From: Chrysoporthe austroafricana | Taxonomy: Eukaryota; Ascomycota; Sordariomycetes; Diaporthales; Cryphonectriaceae | Assembly (NCBI GenBank): GCA_001051155.2 | Contig: JYIP02000008.1 | Location: forward strand, 682,001 to 746,000 | Length of the DNA: 64,000 nucleotides | Reading direction: 5' to 3' | Part shown: positions 35,308 through 45,373 of the stretch, in pieces | Numbering within the stretch: position 1 is the stretch's first letter | Layout: every line of letters begins with the position of its first letter | Notes under the pieces: generated by a model | Told to the model about the DNA's origin: nothing | What the model saw: only the letters and a program-made list of their open reading frames with translations | Database searches by the model: none | Made by a program: the position numbers and the translations under genes

Positions 35308-37524
35308 ATGCGTCCTTCGACAACATTGGCCCTGTTGGGCATGGCCGCCGGAGAGGTCTTGGCAGCATGCCCCTATGCCGAGCAACTCGCGGCCCGCTCA
35401 GAGCTGAACACTAAGAGTGCAGAGTCCCACAAGGAGCTGGGGAAGCGTGCTGAAGGAAAGCAGGGTGTCTTCTTCATGTAAGTGTTTTTCACTACCCATG
35501 GACCAGCCCTGCGCTGTCGTATCCTCTTTCGATCTTACATATTACCGTCGTCCTGCGCTTGATAGCTTCTCAGTATGCCCTGCGACCTTCGCACGGGAGG
35601 ATCAAGCCAGAGCCACTGCCGCTGCCCTTGCTGCATCTGCTTCGTGTCGAGGACCTCGTGCATAGAAGACTTGAGCTAATGGTTACGAAGGAACCGCATT
35701 GCTCCCTCTGCGTCTACTCTTTACATAGCAAACGCCGACGGCAGCAATGAGAGGGCACTCTTGCCCTCCAACTCGTCCACTTTCGAGTATCAGGGCCACT
35801 TCACGCCCGACGGCAAGTCCGTCATTTTCACGTCTGAGAGAGTGGATGGAAATGCCGATATCTACCAGATTGGCGTCAACGGCACTGGCATGACACCGCT
35901 GATAGCCAGTTCGTCCTATGAGAACAATGGCGTTCTGTCGCCTGATGGCACCAAGTTGGCCTACGTTTCCACGGCTAACAACTACGTGGCCAACATCTGG
36001 GTTAAGGACCTGACCACTGGCGAGGCGAAGAACCTAACCAACACGGCCGACACGGTCGGCGAACCTACCGAAGAAAGCCCAGATGGCCACTTCCGTCCAT
36101 CGTGGTCGCCCGACGGCGAGTGGATTGTCTTTTCTTCCGATAGGAACACTGATTGGACCGGCCACAGCAACGGCACTGGTTGGGAGCACACCCAGGAGCT
36201 ATCCGTCTACGTTATCAAGCCAGACGGCACTGGGTTTAGGCGGGTCGCTAACAAGACCGGATACTCCCTAGGCTCGCCTGCGTGGTCTCCCGATGGTTCT
36301 CGTATTGCTTTCTACGAGATCACCCGCGAGGGCACTTACAATGCGCACCGAGCGGACACAGTCAACGAGACCACGTCTCAGATCGCCTCCGTCGACTTCG
36401 CCACGGGTACCGACCTGGTGTATCACACTTCTGGTGCTGGTGTCAAGCTCTCGCCCCATTGGGTGACAAACTCAACCCTCGGCTACCTCGTTAAGGGTGT
36501 CGCTGATGAGGGCGTCAACTACACTGCCTACACCACGACTCACCAGCAGTTCATTCAGTCCGTACGCAATCCCAGCTGGTCTCCCGATGGTACTCAGATC
36601 GTCTATGAGCGCACGGGCTGGGACATCCGACCTGTCGAGAAGACCATCTACAGCTGGCAGGAGGACTGGGAGGCCCGCTTCATGGACGTGTTCCCCCAGC
36701 TTTCCAAGACAGGCAGGCTCCTGTACACCGCCAAGCAGACCGGAAACAAGACGTCGAATGTTGTGTCCAGCAGCCCCAATGGGACGGACGAGACCCTCGT
36801 CTTCAGTTCGTACGACGGCGACCTTGTGGATGCCACGCTCGTCTCCGAGGGCTTGGCCGGTTCCTTCCAGCCTACATGGTCCCCCACCGAAGAGTGGGTT
36901 GCCTTCGGCATCGGCAATTGGTTTTTCAACCGTGCGGACTACCCGGCCTGGCTGTATCGCGTGGCCTCTAACGGTTCGACTTACGAGTTCCTGACAGGCG
37001 ACGGCGTTCACAACGTCGGCTTCCCTAGCTACGCGCCCGAAGGCGACGCTGTTGTATACCGCGCATGGAACGGCGAGGACGGCCCGCTCGGCCTGAAGAT
37101 CCTTAACATCACCACCGGCACTATTACCAACCTCACCTACGGCTGGGACACGACCCCCGGCTGGTCGCCTGATGGCACCAAAATTGTCTTCGCCCGCAAC
37201 AGCAACTGGACCGAAGAGATGGGCGGCCGCTGGTACGCGGATCGGTACGATGTGTGGACTGTCAACCCCGACGGAACCAACGAGACCAAGCTCACGACCA
37301 GCGGTGCCAATGACGCCCACGCCGTCTGGACTTCTGACAACCGCATCCTGTACAACTCGGGCATGTACGGCTTCCGCGACGAGTGTGCCGTGTACGATGA
37401 CACCTTCCAGCCGTACGGCCAGATCATGAGCATGGACAAGGACGGCAGCAACAAGCAAATGCTGACGGACTCTATGTGGGAGGACTCGATGCCGCTGTAT
37501 GTGCCGAATGAGTATCTCAACTGA
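35308..37524 (+). CDS. Secreted TolB-like beta-propeller protein
   Basis: Two exons, 35308-35477 and 35691-37524, encode 667 aa. The signal peptide is MRPSTTLALLGMAAGEVLA. The 213-bp intron is unusually long for this window; its acceptor (ACGAAG) is chosen because it rebuilds FFMNRIAPSASTLYIANADG, continuous with the first repeat. The mature protein consists of about ten PD40/TolB-type strands carrying the W(S/T)PDG signature (FTPDGKSVIF, LSPDGTKLAY, WSPDGEWIVFSS, WSPDGSRIAF, WSPDGTQIVY, WSPTEEWVAF, WSPDGTKIVF and others), typical of six- to eight-bladed propellers. Many NxS/T sites suggest N-glycosylation. No peptidase or lyase domain follows the propeller, so activity is unknown; related propellers bind peptides or sugars. 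Its neighbour is a pectin-degrading enzyme, so a role in extracellular polymer use is possible but inferred. Confidence 0.88.
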
Positions 37525-38809
37525 TTGAGCCTGGCAGCTTCTATGATGATTTGACGCTTTACCCGATATGGTCGGGTCTTGTTCTGCTTGTAAATAGACA
37601 TCTTCCCCCTTCGAGGGCTTCAAATTGTGCATAGCCATCACCTTGACAACGTATATAAAAATTTCGGATGAATAAAAAACACCGTCAAAGCTTTCAAGCA
37701 ATCCTCACGAATGTAATGAGTAGAGTTCAGGAGCGAACTCAAGCCGAGCAGTCTGCCTTTCACGTACACTATACCGCTAGTAGACTATCACCCTCGGTAC
37801 TTAGGTCTATAGGTGCAGGGTGCATGGCGAAACGTTCCTGAGAAGGTTGAAAGGGAGTAAGAGGTACAACCCGTGGCTTGTTTCCACGGCTACAACCGGT
37901 GCGCTGGATCTTGTACTATATGAAGTAGCTTTGAGAAATGGCTTCCTATGTCAGCTTGTGTCAACTTACTGCTTTCTATGATATTTACTGAGGATTCATT
38001 CATTACCGAGGCAGGCGTGTCTGCCGTCACGCTGGACTGACAGCTGATCAAAGATGCCTAGGTAATCCCGCACCACCATGCAACCCAAAATTTTCCAACA
38101 ATCCAAACCCGCGCCCCTCTTCTACCATCTTTTGCAGAACTTGAGCAGAAAGTCGACGCTGTTCTGCTCGCGCAGAAAGTTTCACGCTAGAACTGGTTTG
38201 TGGAAATAAAGTTGTTGTCGGGCATCCGATCTGCATCTCATAGTTCGAGAGTCTATTGATCTCGAGAGGATTCCCAGTCACCCACAACCAAAATGGCTGG
38301 CTTCCTTCTGCATACGCAACGGACGTGAAAGCAGGATTGGCATACAGCTCGTCGCCGCCGCCGTGTGCCGAATGTGGAAGGACGCAAGTGAGAGCCGAAA
38401 TGGTAATTACTTGGCAAACGGTCATGACTCGCTCTTGGTACCGAGAATTTGGGACACGGCCAGATGAATGGTGGAAATCTCCGGCACATCGTAACTAGGC
38501 ATCTGCACGGCTGACATCTCGCAGCGGAATCTTTAGGTGTAGTGTAGCACTATGTAAAGCTACCTTCTGTAAGAGGTTTGTAAGAGGAACCTAGCACGTG
38601 TGAAAGACCGAAAGTGGACCTATCCCTGAAGCCATCGTGAGCCTTTGGTGGGAACCGCGGCGGACTTGACTCCGTTACAAATAACGCTGCAAATATGGGG
38701 ACCCTGGACAGGATAAAAGAACAAACGTGTCTGTGGATGAGTATTGGATGATCAGAGAAGTTTGAGTTGATGAATAGATCTTCTGTGACTCTGCTCACTT
38801 CTGTCCATT
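37525..38809. other. Intergenic region upstream of the rhamnogalacturonase gene
   Basis: 1.28 kb between the propeller gene and the rhamnogalacturonase gene. It contains one weak candidate small gene on the minus strand (38048-38425). The rest is AT-richer with no clear features. Confidence 0.5.
38048..38425 (-). CDS. Candidate small secreted protein
   Basis: An ATG-started frame of 125 aa with no intron. The first 20 residues (MTVCQVITISALTCVLPHSA) look like a signal peptide with an Ala-type cleavage site. The mature part is about 105 residues, Gly/Leu/Ser-rich, with one further Cys, so it lacks the paired cysteines common in effectors. No family is recognised. It lies divergent from the rhamnogalacturonase gene, with about 385 bp between starts. 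It could equally be a chance open frame. Confidence 0.25.
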   Translation of the reverse strand: MTVCQVITISALTCVLPHSAHGGGDELYANPAFTSVAYAEGSQPFWLWVTGNPLEINRLSNYEMQIGCPTTTLFPQTSSSVKLSARAEQRRLSAQVLQKMVEEGRGFGLLENFGLHGGAGLPRHL

Positions 38810-40589
38810 ATGGCGTCCTTCCTCACGTGCATGTATCTCGCCGTTTCGGCTCTCTTGCTCTGGTCCGCGACCGTGGTTACGGCTGGACTTGCCCCCTCAC
38901 CGTACACGACTGGGCCTCTCACCAGCTCTGATGCTAAGTGGGCCACCAAGGTTTGCGATGTGACCAAGTACGGAGCCGTGGCTGATGGAAAGACGGACTT
39001 CGGACCTGCCCTGCTCGCGGCATTCGAGGCCTGTGCCAGTGGTGGTGTGGTCAACATCCCGAGCGGCACATTTGCTATGGCTACTTGGCAGACCTTGAGC
39101 GGCGGCAGCGCTTGGGCGATCAACCTCGAGGGGACAATCATCCGCACTGGTACTGCTGGTGGGCACATGATCGTCGGTAGGTCAAGATTGCATGTGCTTG
39201 TCGCTACCTGCCACTGACATGCCATCGACAGTTGAGGACACCACCGATTTCGAGATCTACTCTAGCAACGGAGGTGGTGCCATCCAGGGCTACGGCTACG
39301 AATTCCTGGAGAATGGCGAGTACGGACCGCGACTGCTGCGGCTGATCAATGTCGACCAGTTCTCTGTGCACGATATCCGTCTCGTGGACTCGCCTGCCTT
39401 CCACCTCATCATTGATACCTGCTCCAACGGTGAGATCTACAACTTAATCGTCCGCGGCGCGAACATGGGCGGTCTCGACGGCGTCGATGTGTGGGGGTTC
39501 AACATGTGGATTCATGACGTCGAGGTCACTAGTAAGTCCTTATTAACCCATCTAGTAGCATTCTACGGCTGATACATAGCTCTGCAGACAAAGATGAATG
39601 CGTTACTGTAAAGAATCCATCAAATCATTTCCTCATAGAGAATATCTATTGCAATTGGTCTGGCGGGGTACGTAGTTTTGGCGGCTCATCCTCAACGATA
39701 CCCTGCACGCAAATCTCAACAGATGCCACTTTTCTTGCCTAGGCGACTGTTAACTTCGAATCTTTTAGTGCTCAATAGGATCTCTCGGAACAGATACAGA
39801 TATTTACGAGATCACCTACCAGAACGTTTACTCGCAGAATTGCAACTCGATGATGTTCTTCAAGTCGAATGTATGTTATATCATACCTCGCCTAGGTGTT
39901 AACACGATGAGTCTTAAGACACGAGTCACGAGAAATACCAGCTGTAGCTCTCTTATCTTATACCTCAAGGCTCGCGTGTCCCTTATCCCACAAATATACT
40001 AATCTTTGGACTTTATAGGGGGGAAACGGCACTGTCTATAACAGCCAATTCACCAACTTCATCGGACATAGCAACGCATACTCGCTCTTTATTAATGCAT
40101 ATTGGAGTGACGAGACCGTAGCTGCTGGCGACGGCGTCTTGTACACAGACCTCACCTTCAGCGACTGGACGGGCGATTGTGCAAATGGTGCCCTGCGAGG
40201 GCCTATCGCTCTTTGGTGTCCCGCCGACCAACCCTGTGATGGGCTTGTCATTGAAGATGTCAGCATCTGGACGGATGCGGGAACCTACGAGTATTATACA
40301 TGTGAGAATGCCTGGGGCTCAGGAGACTGTCTCCGAGCCGGGACGGGACACACCGCCTATGACATGTCTACAGTGACAGTCACAGCCACTCCGTGAGTCT
40401 TTGCATATTTTCTGCTCACGAGCGAGACTTCTTTGCTGACGGGTATTCTTTTATTACAGGGCTGGATGGAGCGCGGCTCATATGCCCAGTGATATTACAA
40501 GTGGACTAGGCATCACGACCAGCATCGCAATCCCGGCGCTACCCACGACATTCTTCCCTGGCGCTACTCCTATCAGTGCTATCCCCTGA
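38810..40589 (+). CDS. rhgA: Rhamnogalacturonan hydrolase, glycoside hydrolase family 28
   Basis: Six exons, 38810-39176, 39232-39531, 39588-39667, 39769-39870, 40019-40392 and 40460-40589, give 450 aa. It hydrolyses the alpha-1,2 galacturonosyl-rhamnose bonds of the rhamnogalacturonan I backbone of pectin, outside the cell. A signal peptide of about 25 residues (core [17 protein letters not shown]) leads into the right-handed parallel beta-helix of GH28. Conserved segments of the rhamnogalacturonase branch are present: [42 protein letters not shown] with the acid Asp225, [13 protein letters not shown] and FKSNGGNG. The NKDEC and GGCSIG motifs differ from the NTD/GHG/RIK set of true polygalacturonases, which decides the name. 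Every intron rejoins conserved codons. No carbohydrate-binding module is present. Confidence 0.93.
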
Positions 40590-40639
40590 TCCTTCAACTT
40601 CTCTTGTGACGATGAGGACGGTGAACGGAAGCAATGATC

Positions 40640-40699
40640 AGCAAAGCTTCGCCTATAGTGAGCTTAGTTGATTACTAAGCGAGCAAGCGAAGCTTTGCT
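40640..40699. repeat. Nested 60-bp inverted repeat
   Basis: Outer arms are 13 bp and perfect (AGCAAAGCTTCGC at 40640-40652, GCGAAGCTTTGCT at 40687-40699). Inside is a second perfect hairpin with 7-bp arms GCTTAGT and ACTAAGC (40662-40680) around a TGATT loop. It marks the left end of the helicase-relic element. Confidence 0.9.
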
Positions 40700-41105
40700 T
40701 AGTTGAATTCTCTCTAGGGGGTCCTGAAATCCGTGCGACCTTCTGAAATTCGATTTCCATACCAAAACACCAAAATACCAAAACGCTTCTGTACTAACTA
40801 TCGCTATCTTTTTCTATCGCTATCAACATTTCAAGGAAGCAAATCAGGTATAGTACAGTATAAAATGCTATTTACGATCAAAAGCTAACGTTCCCAGGTT
40901 ATTGCGATATCTGCAGCGCCTTGCCGTGGCAGAGGACGGGGTGTTCAGCCACCTATCCCTCTACAGCTTCTCGACCAGAGCTCACGATAGTGCCGCCGCT
41001 ATTCGTCTTGGAAGGCTTCTATCGACTGGGCCTCTCCTGCTGCTAATCGTTATCGCGGCTGCGCGCAGGCCTATCGCGAGGCTATACGACAAGCTCGCCG
41101 ATCAA

Positions 41106-41180
41106 GCCAGCTATTGTTAAGCCAGCTATTGTCAGGCCAGCCATTATCAGGCCAGCTATCGTCAGGCCAGCTATCGTCAA
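41106..41180. repeat. Five tandem 15-bp units
   Basis: Five consecutive units of the type GCCAGCTATYGTCAR, differing mostly by C/T and A/G changes. Fifteen is a multiple of three, so in frame they would encode a five-residue repeat (AS-Y-C/R-Q type), suggesting this was once coding. Confidence 0.9.
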
Positions 41181-41792
41181 GCCAGCAACCCCCCCAGCTG
41201 GCGCTCTCTGCGATGCTGGATCCTGCCTTCGGTATTCCCATTCGACTTGCTCTTTCGGTATCGCAAAACTAGCAGGAACAGCCCCTGCCCCTTCCTGAAA
41301 TACAGCTAGGTACGCCTATCTCGAGCCAAAATATACCTCATACCCCCTCTCCTGCCCCTACTATTCCTTACGTTCCTCCTTATCGTTATAGCCAGCAAGA
41401 AGAAGACGAGCATAGTCGCTTCTTTCGGCGGGGCATCAATCCTGAGGATACGCTTGATACGGCTGCTGCTAGGCACGAGCTTGCTATAATTCAGCGACGC
41501 TATCGTATTCAAGCCCGTTACGGCGAAGCTTATTCTCAAGCCCCTACTGTCGAAAAGCTGCGGCTTCAGATATGATAACGCAAAACCCATATCCTTCTTT
41601 TGCAAGAGGAACTTGACGATAGCGGTGCTACTTTCCCTGGCGGTAGAGACGATCCGCAATATCCTGACCTTTTCTCAGCCCAAGCTCAACCTGCTTACTT
41701 CGAATGCAGTATCTGCTATATCCCTCGTGCCTGGCATTGTCGAATAAATATGGCCCAGGTCGAGGTTTACGGTCTGATTTGCTAGTGGTGCA

Positions 41793-42353
41793 ATGCTCGA
41801 GAATCTCTATACGCCCTGGGGCTTGGTTAATGGTGCCTCTGGCACCGTTGAGAAGCTGGCTTGGAAGGAGGGCGTAGACTGGCGGGAGACGAGCCCTTAT
41901 GTCGTTTTCGTCTGTTTCGACAAGTAAGTACTTTTCTCCCCTAGTTTTCGTAAAGAGGCTGCTAATAGCTACAGATATTCGGGACCTTCCATCTACCAGA
42001 GCGAGGATGGCCGCGCCCTAATGCCTATCTTCAGATCCAGCCGGCAGTTCGTATATCGAGATATCGAATGCGAGCGAGTCCAGTTTCCTCTCTTTATCTC
42101 GTACGCCATTACAGTCCATAAGTCGCAAGGCTTTACTATTGATCGTATTGTCCTGAATATCGCCAAGAAGGAGTTCTAGCCTGGCTTGACGTATATGGCC
42201 CTATTTCGGGTGAAATCCCTGGATGGCATCCTTTTCGAATAGCCTTTCGGTTTCGAGGTGCTCCGGCGCCTTCAGGGCGAAACGGCGGCGGCAAGGATAG
42301 CAGACTGGGTCCGTCGCAACGCACAGGTTATACAAGATAAGGAAGAGCGATAG
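41793..42353 (+). pseudogene. Pif1-like DNA helicase C-terminal relic
   Basis: Reading from 41793, a segment with GLVNGASGTVEKLAW, the Pif1-family linker, runs to 41923. A 51-bp GT-AG intron follows, and from 41975 the frame resumes with SYAITVHKSQGFTIDRIVL, helicase motif V. TAG stops interrupt at 42177 and 42240. Between them lies MALFRVKSLDGILFE, which corresponds to motif VI (normally ALSRV); here Ser is replaced by Phe. The frame ends at 42351. The walker A/B part of the helicase is not recognisable upstream, so this is a truncated, stop-bearing copy. Both stops and the Ser-to-Phe change are consistent with C-to-T mutation. It is the only identifiable coding remnant of the surrounding element. 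Confidence 0.85.
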
Positions 42354-42490
42354 ATAGCAAATACTAATAACAGATACTAATAATAGATTCTGTTTTCTCT
42401 AGCCGGCTTGTATTGGTAGCCGTGAATTAGGTTTATATATTTCTGCTGAAGATTCTGGCTAACGTTTTAGCAGGTTCTTCCAGACCGATA

Positions 42491-42825
42491 AGCCTTCCAG
42501 ACTGGCAAGCCTTCCAGACCGACAGGCCCTCTATCTGTATGCTCGGCGCAGAAGAATCTTCCGTCTAGGCACTATCTGCGGATAAATGCTAGAGGTTAAG
42601 CCGCTTAAAAAGGAGCCTCTACTGGATAGCCTATTTCTGTACCGGCCAGGCCAGCAAGCCTTCCAGGCCGATAAGCCTTCTAGACCGACGAGCCCTCCAG
42701 ACTGGCAAGCCTTCCAGACCGACAGGCCCTCTATCTGTATGCTCGGCGCAGAAGAATCCTCCGTCTAAGCACTATCTGTGAATAAATGCTAGAGGTTAAG
42801 CCGCTTAAAAAAGAACCTCTACCGG
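42491..42825. repeat. 135-bp direct duplication, copies 200 bp apart
   Basis: Copy A (about 42491-42625) and copy B (about 42691-42825) align without gaps at an offset of 200 bp. Differences seen are all transitions (T/C or G/A), for instance at 42559/42759, 42568/42768 and 42579-42581/42779-42781. Related shorter CCTTCCAGACYGRYAAG motifs repeat around them. Confidence 0.88.
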
Positions 42826-42847
42826 CCAGACTGGCTATCCTTCCACG

Positions 42848-42915
42848 CCAGCCAGCCTTCCAGCCCAGCCAGCCCTCCAGCCCAGCCAGCCTTCCAGCCC
42901 AGCCAGCCTTCCAGC
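42848..42915. repeat. Four tandem 17-bp units
   Basis: Four consecutive units of CCAGCCAGCCTTCCAGC; the second has one T/C change. It follows the direct duplication and shares its CCTTCCAG core. Confidence 0.9.
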
Positions 42916-43374
42916 CTCCACGCCGGCCAGACCAGAGGCGTATATAGCGAGAGAACCAGAATGGCGCCTGCGAANTCGCTCGCGATTTTCGCTATATCGG
43001 CAGTGCCCTGGCAATCTGAGCTCTCGAAGCTTTGCCTAGGGCTGGCAACCTTGCGTTGGCTGTAGGAATATTACTAATAATAAAACCTGAGATGACCTCG
43101 AATTATTCAAATTGACAATTGCATCAAGTATGTTTACGGTTGTGAAAGACATGTAATCTTCTATCCTCACAACCAAGACCCTGATACAGCCTGCCACTCC
43201 TCTAATCCCTTTTCTGTTTCCGAACGCTCTACTGCCTGCTGCCTTCTTTATATGCATGCATCTTAGAGGGGGTATCCACATTCTGTCTCTCAGCTCTTGA
43301 ACAAGTGAAACGATAGCCGCCCAAGTACATGGGGTTTCAAGCAGGCTGAGAACATTTAATTTCTCTTCTCTTCT

Positions 43375-43470
43375 CATTCATTCATTCAATCTTTTCTTTT
43401 CTTTTCTTCTTCTCATTCATTCATTCATTCTTTTCTTTTCTTTTCTTCTTCTTCTTTTTTTTAAGCCTCT
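43375..43470. repeat. ATTC and TTTTC simple repeats
   Basis: Two successive blocks, each CATTCATTCATTC followed by TTTTCTTTTC and TTCTTC, as if one block had duplicated, ending in a T-run. Confidence 0.85.
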
Positions 43471-43579
43471 TTAACTTTCTTTTTTTCAAAAAAAAAAGGG
43501 GGGGGCGGAAGGCAAAGTAGACCAGGACTGAGCATTGCCGAAGCAAAAAAGTTTGTGTAGGATAGCCAGTATGGGACAG

Positions 43580-43630
43580 CCAGAGCCTTTCACTCTGGCA
43601 TATGGGCACGGGCCAGAATATGGCCCGTGC
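43580..43630. repeat. Two adjacent perfect hairpins
   Basis: CCAGAG at 43580-43585 pairs with CTCTGG at 43593-43598 (7-nt loop). GCACGGGCCA at 43606-43615 pairs with TGGCCCGTGC at 43621-43630 (5-nt loop GAATA). Flanking TGGC and GCCA extend the second imperfectly. Confidence 0.9.
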
Positions 43631-43992
43631 GCCAGGGCAAAGCCATTTCCACGCTCTGGCTATTGGCCACGACTTTCTTTCCCTCCTTCCTTCTAGACAG
43701 ACACAACAACAGACAGCAAATCGAAACCGATTCACTACGTACGTGGTTAAGCCCAGCTAACAGTTTGAGTTCTCGAAATTTAAGAAGAGATGGTCTTAAT
43801 ACGACGATAGAACAGCTTTCATCACTTGTGATTTCCTTATACTTCCTTTGGCCTGCCCCTCGCTGAAATCTTTAGATGGTTCTAAAATATCAATGCATGC
43901 GCGGTACGATGTTTGTACAAGCGACAGACTTGGGGGTCCGTACTTTTGCGAGGTTGTCGCGGTTCTCTGTCAACAAAAGCCCGCAACAATGT

Positions 43993-45373
43993 CTATATTT
44001 GCCTAATCTCCTTGCCCACCATCTCTGGCCTCTCGACTTCCCACTCATCCCGAAGCACCGCAAAAGTGAGATCGCTGACGAGCAGGCTCTGACCGAGACT
44101 CCATACCAAGGTGATAGCATAGAAGAAATTGGCGTTTCCACTGCCAGCATATACCCATAAATAGTAGAATGCCGGCCCGAGACAGGTCGAGTACAATATT
44201 GTTGCAGCACTGACGAATGTGTACCGCATAAGGGGGAATACATGTCTGTAGAGCGGAACCAGCGCGAGGAAAAGTGACGTATCGCTGATGCTAGGGTAGG
44301 GCTTGAAAATGCCAAAAATTCCGAGGAGAAGCGTGATCACAAGTAGCGGCTGCCTGCGAATGCGTATGCTCAGGGCGCCGACGTAGGATGATAGATGCAG
44401 CCAGAAGACAGCCAAGAAGAATGATCGGAAAGAGTCGAACATTTCGATGAAGAAGTACCACCACAGACCCACATTGGGAGTCAGGTCGGTCAGGGTAAGC
44501 TGGATACCGTATGTAGAGTAGAGGAATTCCCAAGATCCTGTGATGAAGTAGGACATTTGGAACAGCACTGCAACGGTGGCTGCCGCGACGCCGACACAGG
44601 ACCCTGCAAACTTGAACGGTTGCTTCCTCTCCTGTGTTTGCCACCGGTCATACGCCAAGAGAGACAGTGGCGGTAGCAGTAGAAGCGGATACATGGACAA
44701 GTACGAGGCGAAGGACATAGCGATCACGGCACTGTACGGGGCGCCCGTGATAGCATTGGAGATGGCATGAAGGATGGCGCAGGTCGTGAAGACAGTCGTG
44801 GGCCGCCCAATACATGTCGCGATCGTGAACGGATTAAACAAGAAGCTAAAATGAACCTCATTAGTAAACAAATTCATGCTGGAGCCCGATGGATACCCAC
44901 AGTGTAGCGACCACGAATCCGCTCCATCTCTTGTCTTTCCGCGGCGAGGTGAAGAGCGTAGAAGACCCAGCCTCTCCAGAATCTGCAATAGTCATAAGCG
45001 CATTGGCGCTCCATAGGTCTACCGCAATGTAGAGCAGGTATGTAAACACGGGAAATGACGCGAAACTCGGCAGGAGGGAGAACAGCGGTAGGAGGAGCGG
45101 CGCCTGGTGGTATACACCCCCATCGTAGGGTGACACATTGTGATTGTAGAGGAACAGACCCTCTTGTACTAGAGGAAAGATCAGCATTTGTATACATTCT
45201 GAGCTCGCGGACCACCCACATCTCTTGAAGCTGTTGACAGGCGTTGAGACCTCGACCCGCCCTGCGACCAACTCTGGAAGGCCAGGAAACACGAAGAAGA
45301 GAGCAAGTCGTAAGACAGCGGCGGCCAGGAACAGACCATGAGGCCTTTTCAGGCTCGACAAGTCGATATTCAT
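43993..45373 (-). CDS. GAB1: GPI transamidase subunit PIG-U (Gab1/Cdc91)
   Basis: Three exons, 45220-45373, 44901-45168 and 43993-44845, encode 424 aa. PIG-U is a multi-spanning ER subunit of the transamidase that attaches GPI anchors to proteins. Family landmarks are present: FPGLPELVAGRVEVSTPVNS near the N-terminus, LQEGLFLYNHNVSPYDGGVY and HQAPLLLPLFS spanning the first intron, LFNPFTIATCIGRPTTVF, and KPYPSISDTSLFLAL. Seven or more hydrophobic segments follow. Both introns use the GTGGGT donor, which is less common here, and both are required to rebuild conserved residues. A GTG-started extension of 13 residues is open upstream, but the ATG at 45373 starts just before the conserved region. 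It is divergent from the pescadillo gene. Confidence 0.93.

Larger units (their letters stand above)
40640..43039. mobile_element. Decayed mobile element with Pif1-type helicase relic
   Basis: A 2.4-kb stretch between two intact genes, containing a helicase pseudogene (41793-42353), two tandem repeats and a 135-bp direct duplication. An 11-bp sequence GCAAAGCTTCG begins it (40641-40651), and its inverted copy CGAAGCTTTGC ends it (43025-43035); a second copy in the right-end orientation is at 40688-40698. Pif1-like helicases in fungal repeats usually belong to Helitrons, which lack inverted termini. No Rep nuclease motif is visible, so class is uncertain. One undetermined base lies inside at 42975. 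No target-site duplication was found at these proposed ends. Confidence 0.6.
43040..43992. other. Intergenic region with simple repeats and hairpins
   Basis: Between the element relic and the 3' end of the PIG-U gene. It has TTCATTCATTC and TTTTC repeats (43370-43470), T and A homopolymers (to about 43499) and a G-run. Two perfect hairpins follow at 43580-43630. No gene seen. Confidence 0.6.

Noticed and set aside
36472..37701. 409-codon frame antisense to the propeller gene
   Set aside because: It covers the repeat-bearing coding strand and has no domain of its own.
41106..41180. CRISPR-like array at the 15-bp tandem units
   Set aside because: Units are directly adjacent with no spacers and the genome is eukaryotic; it is a simple minisatellite.
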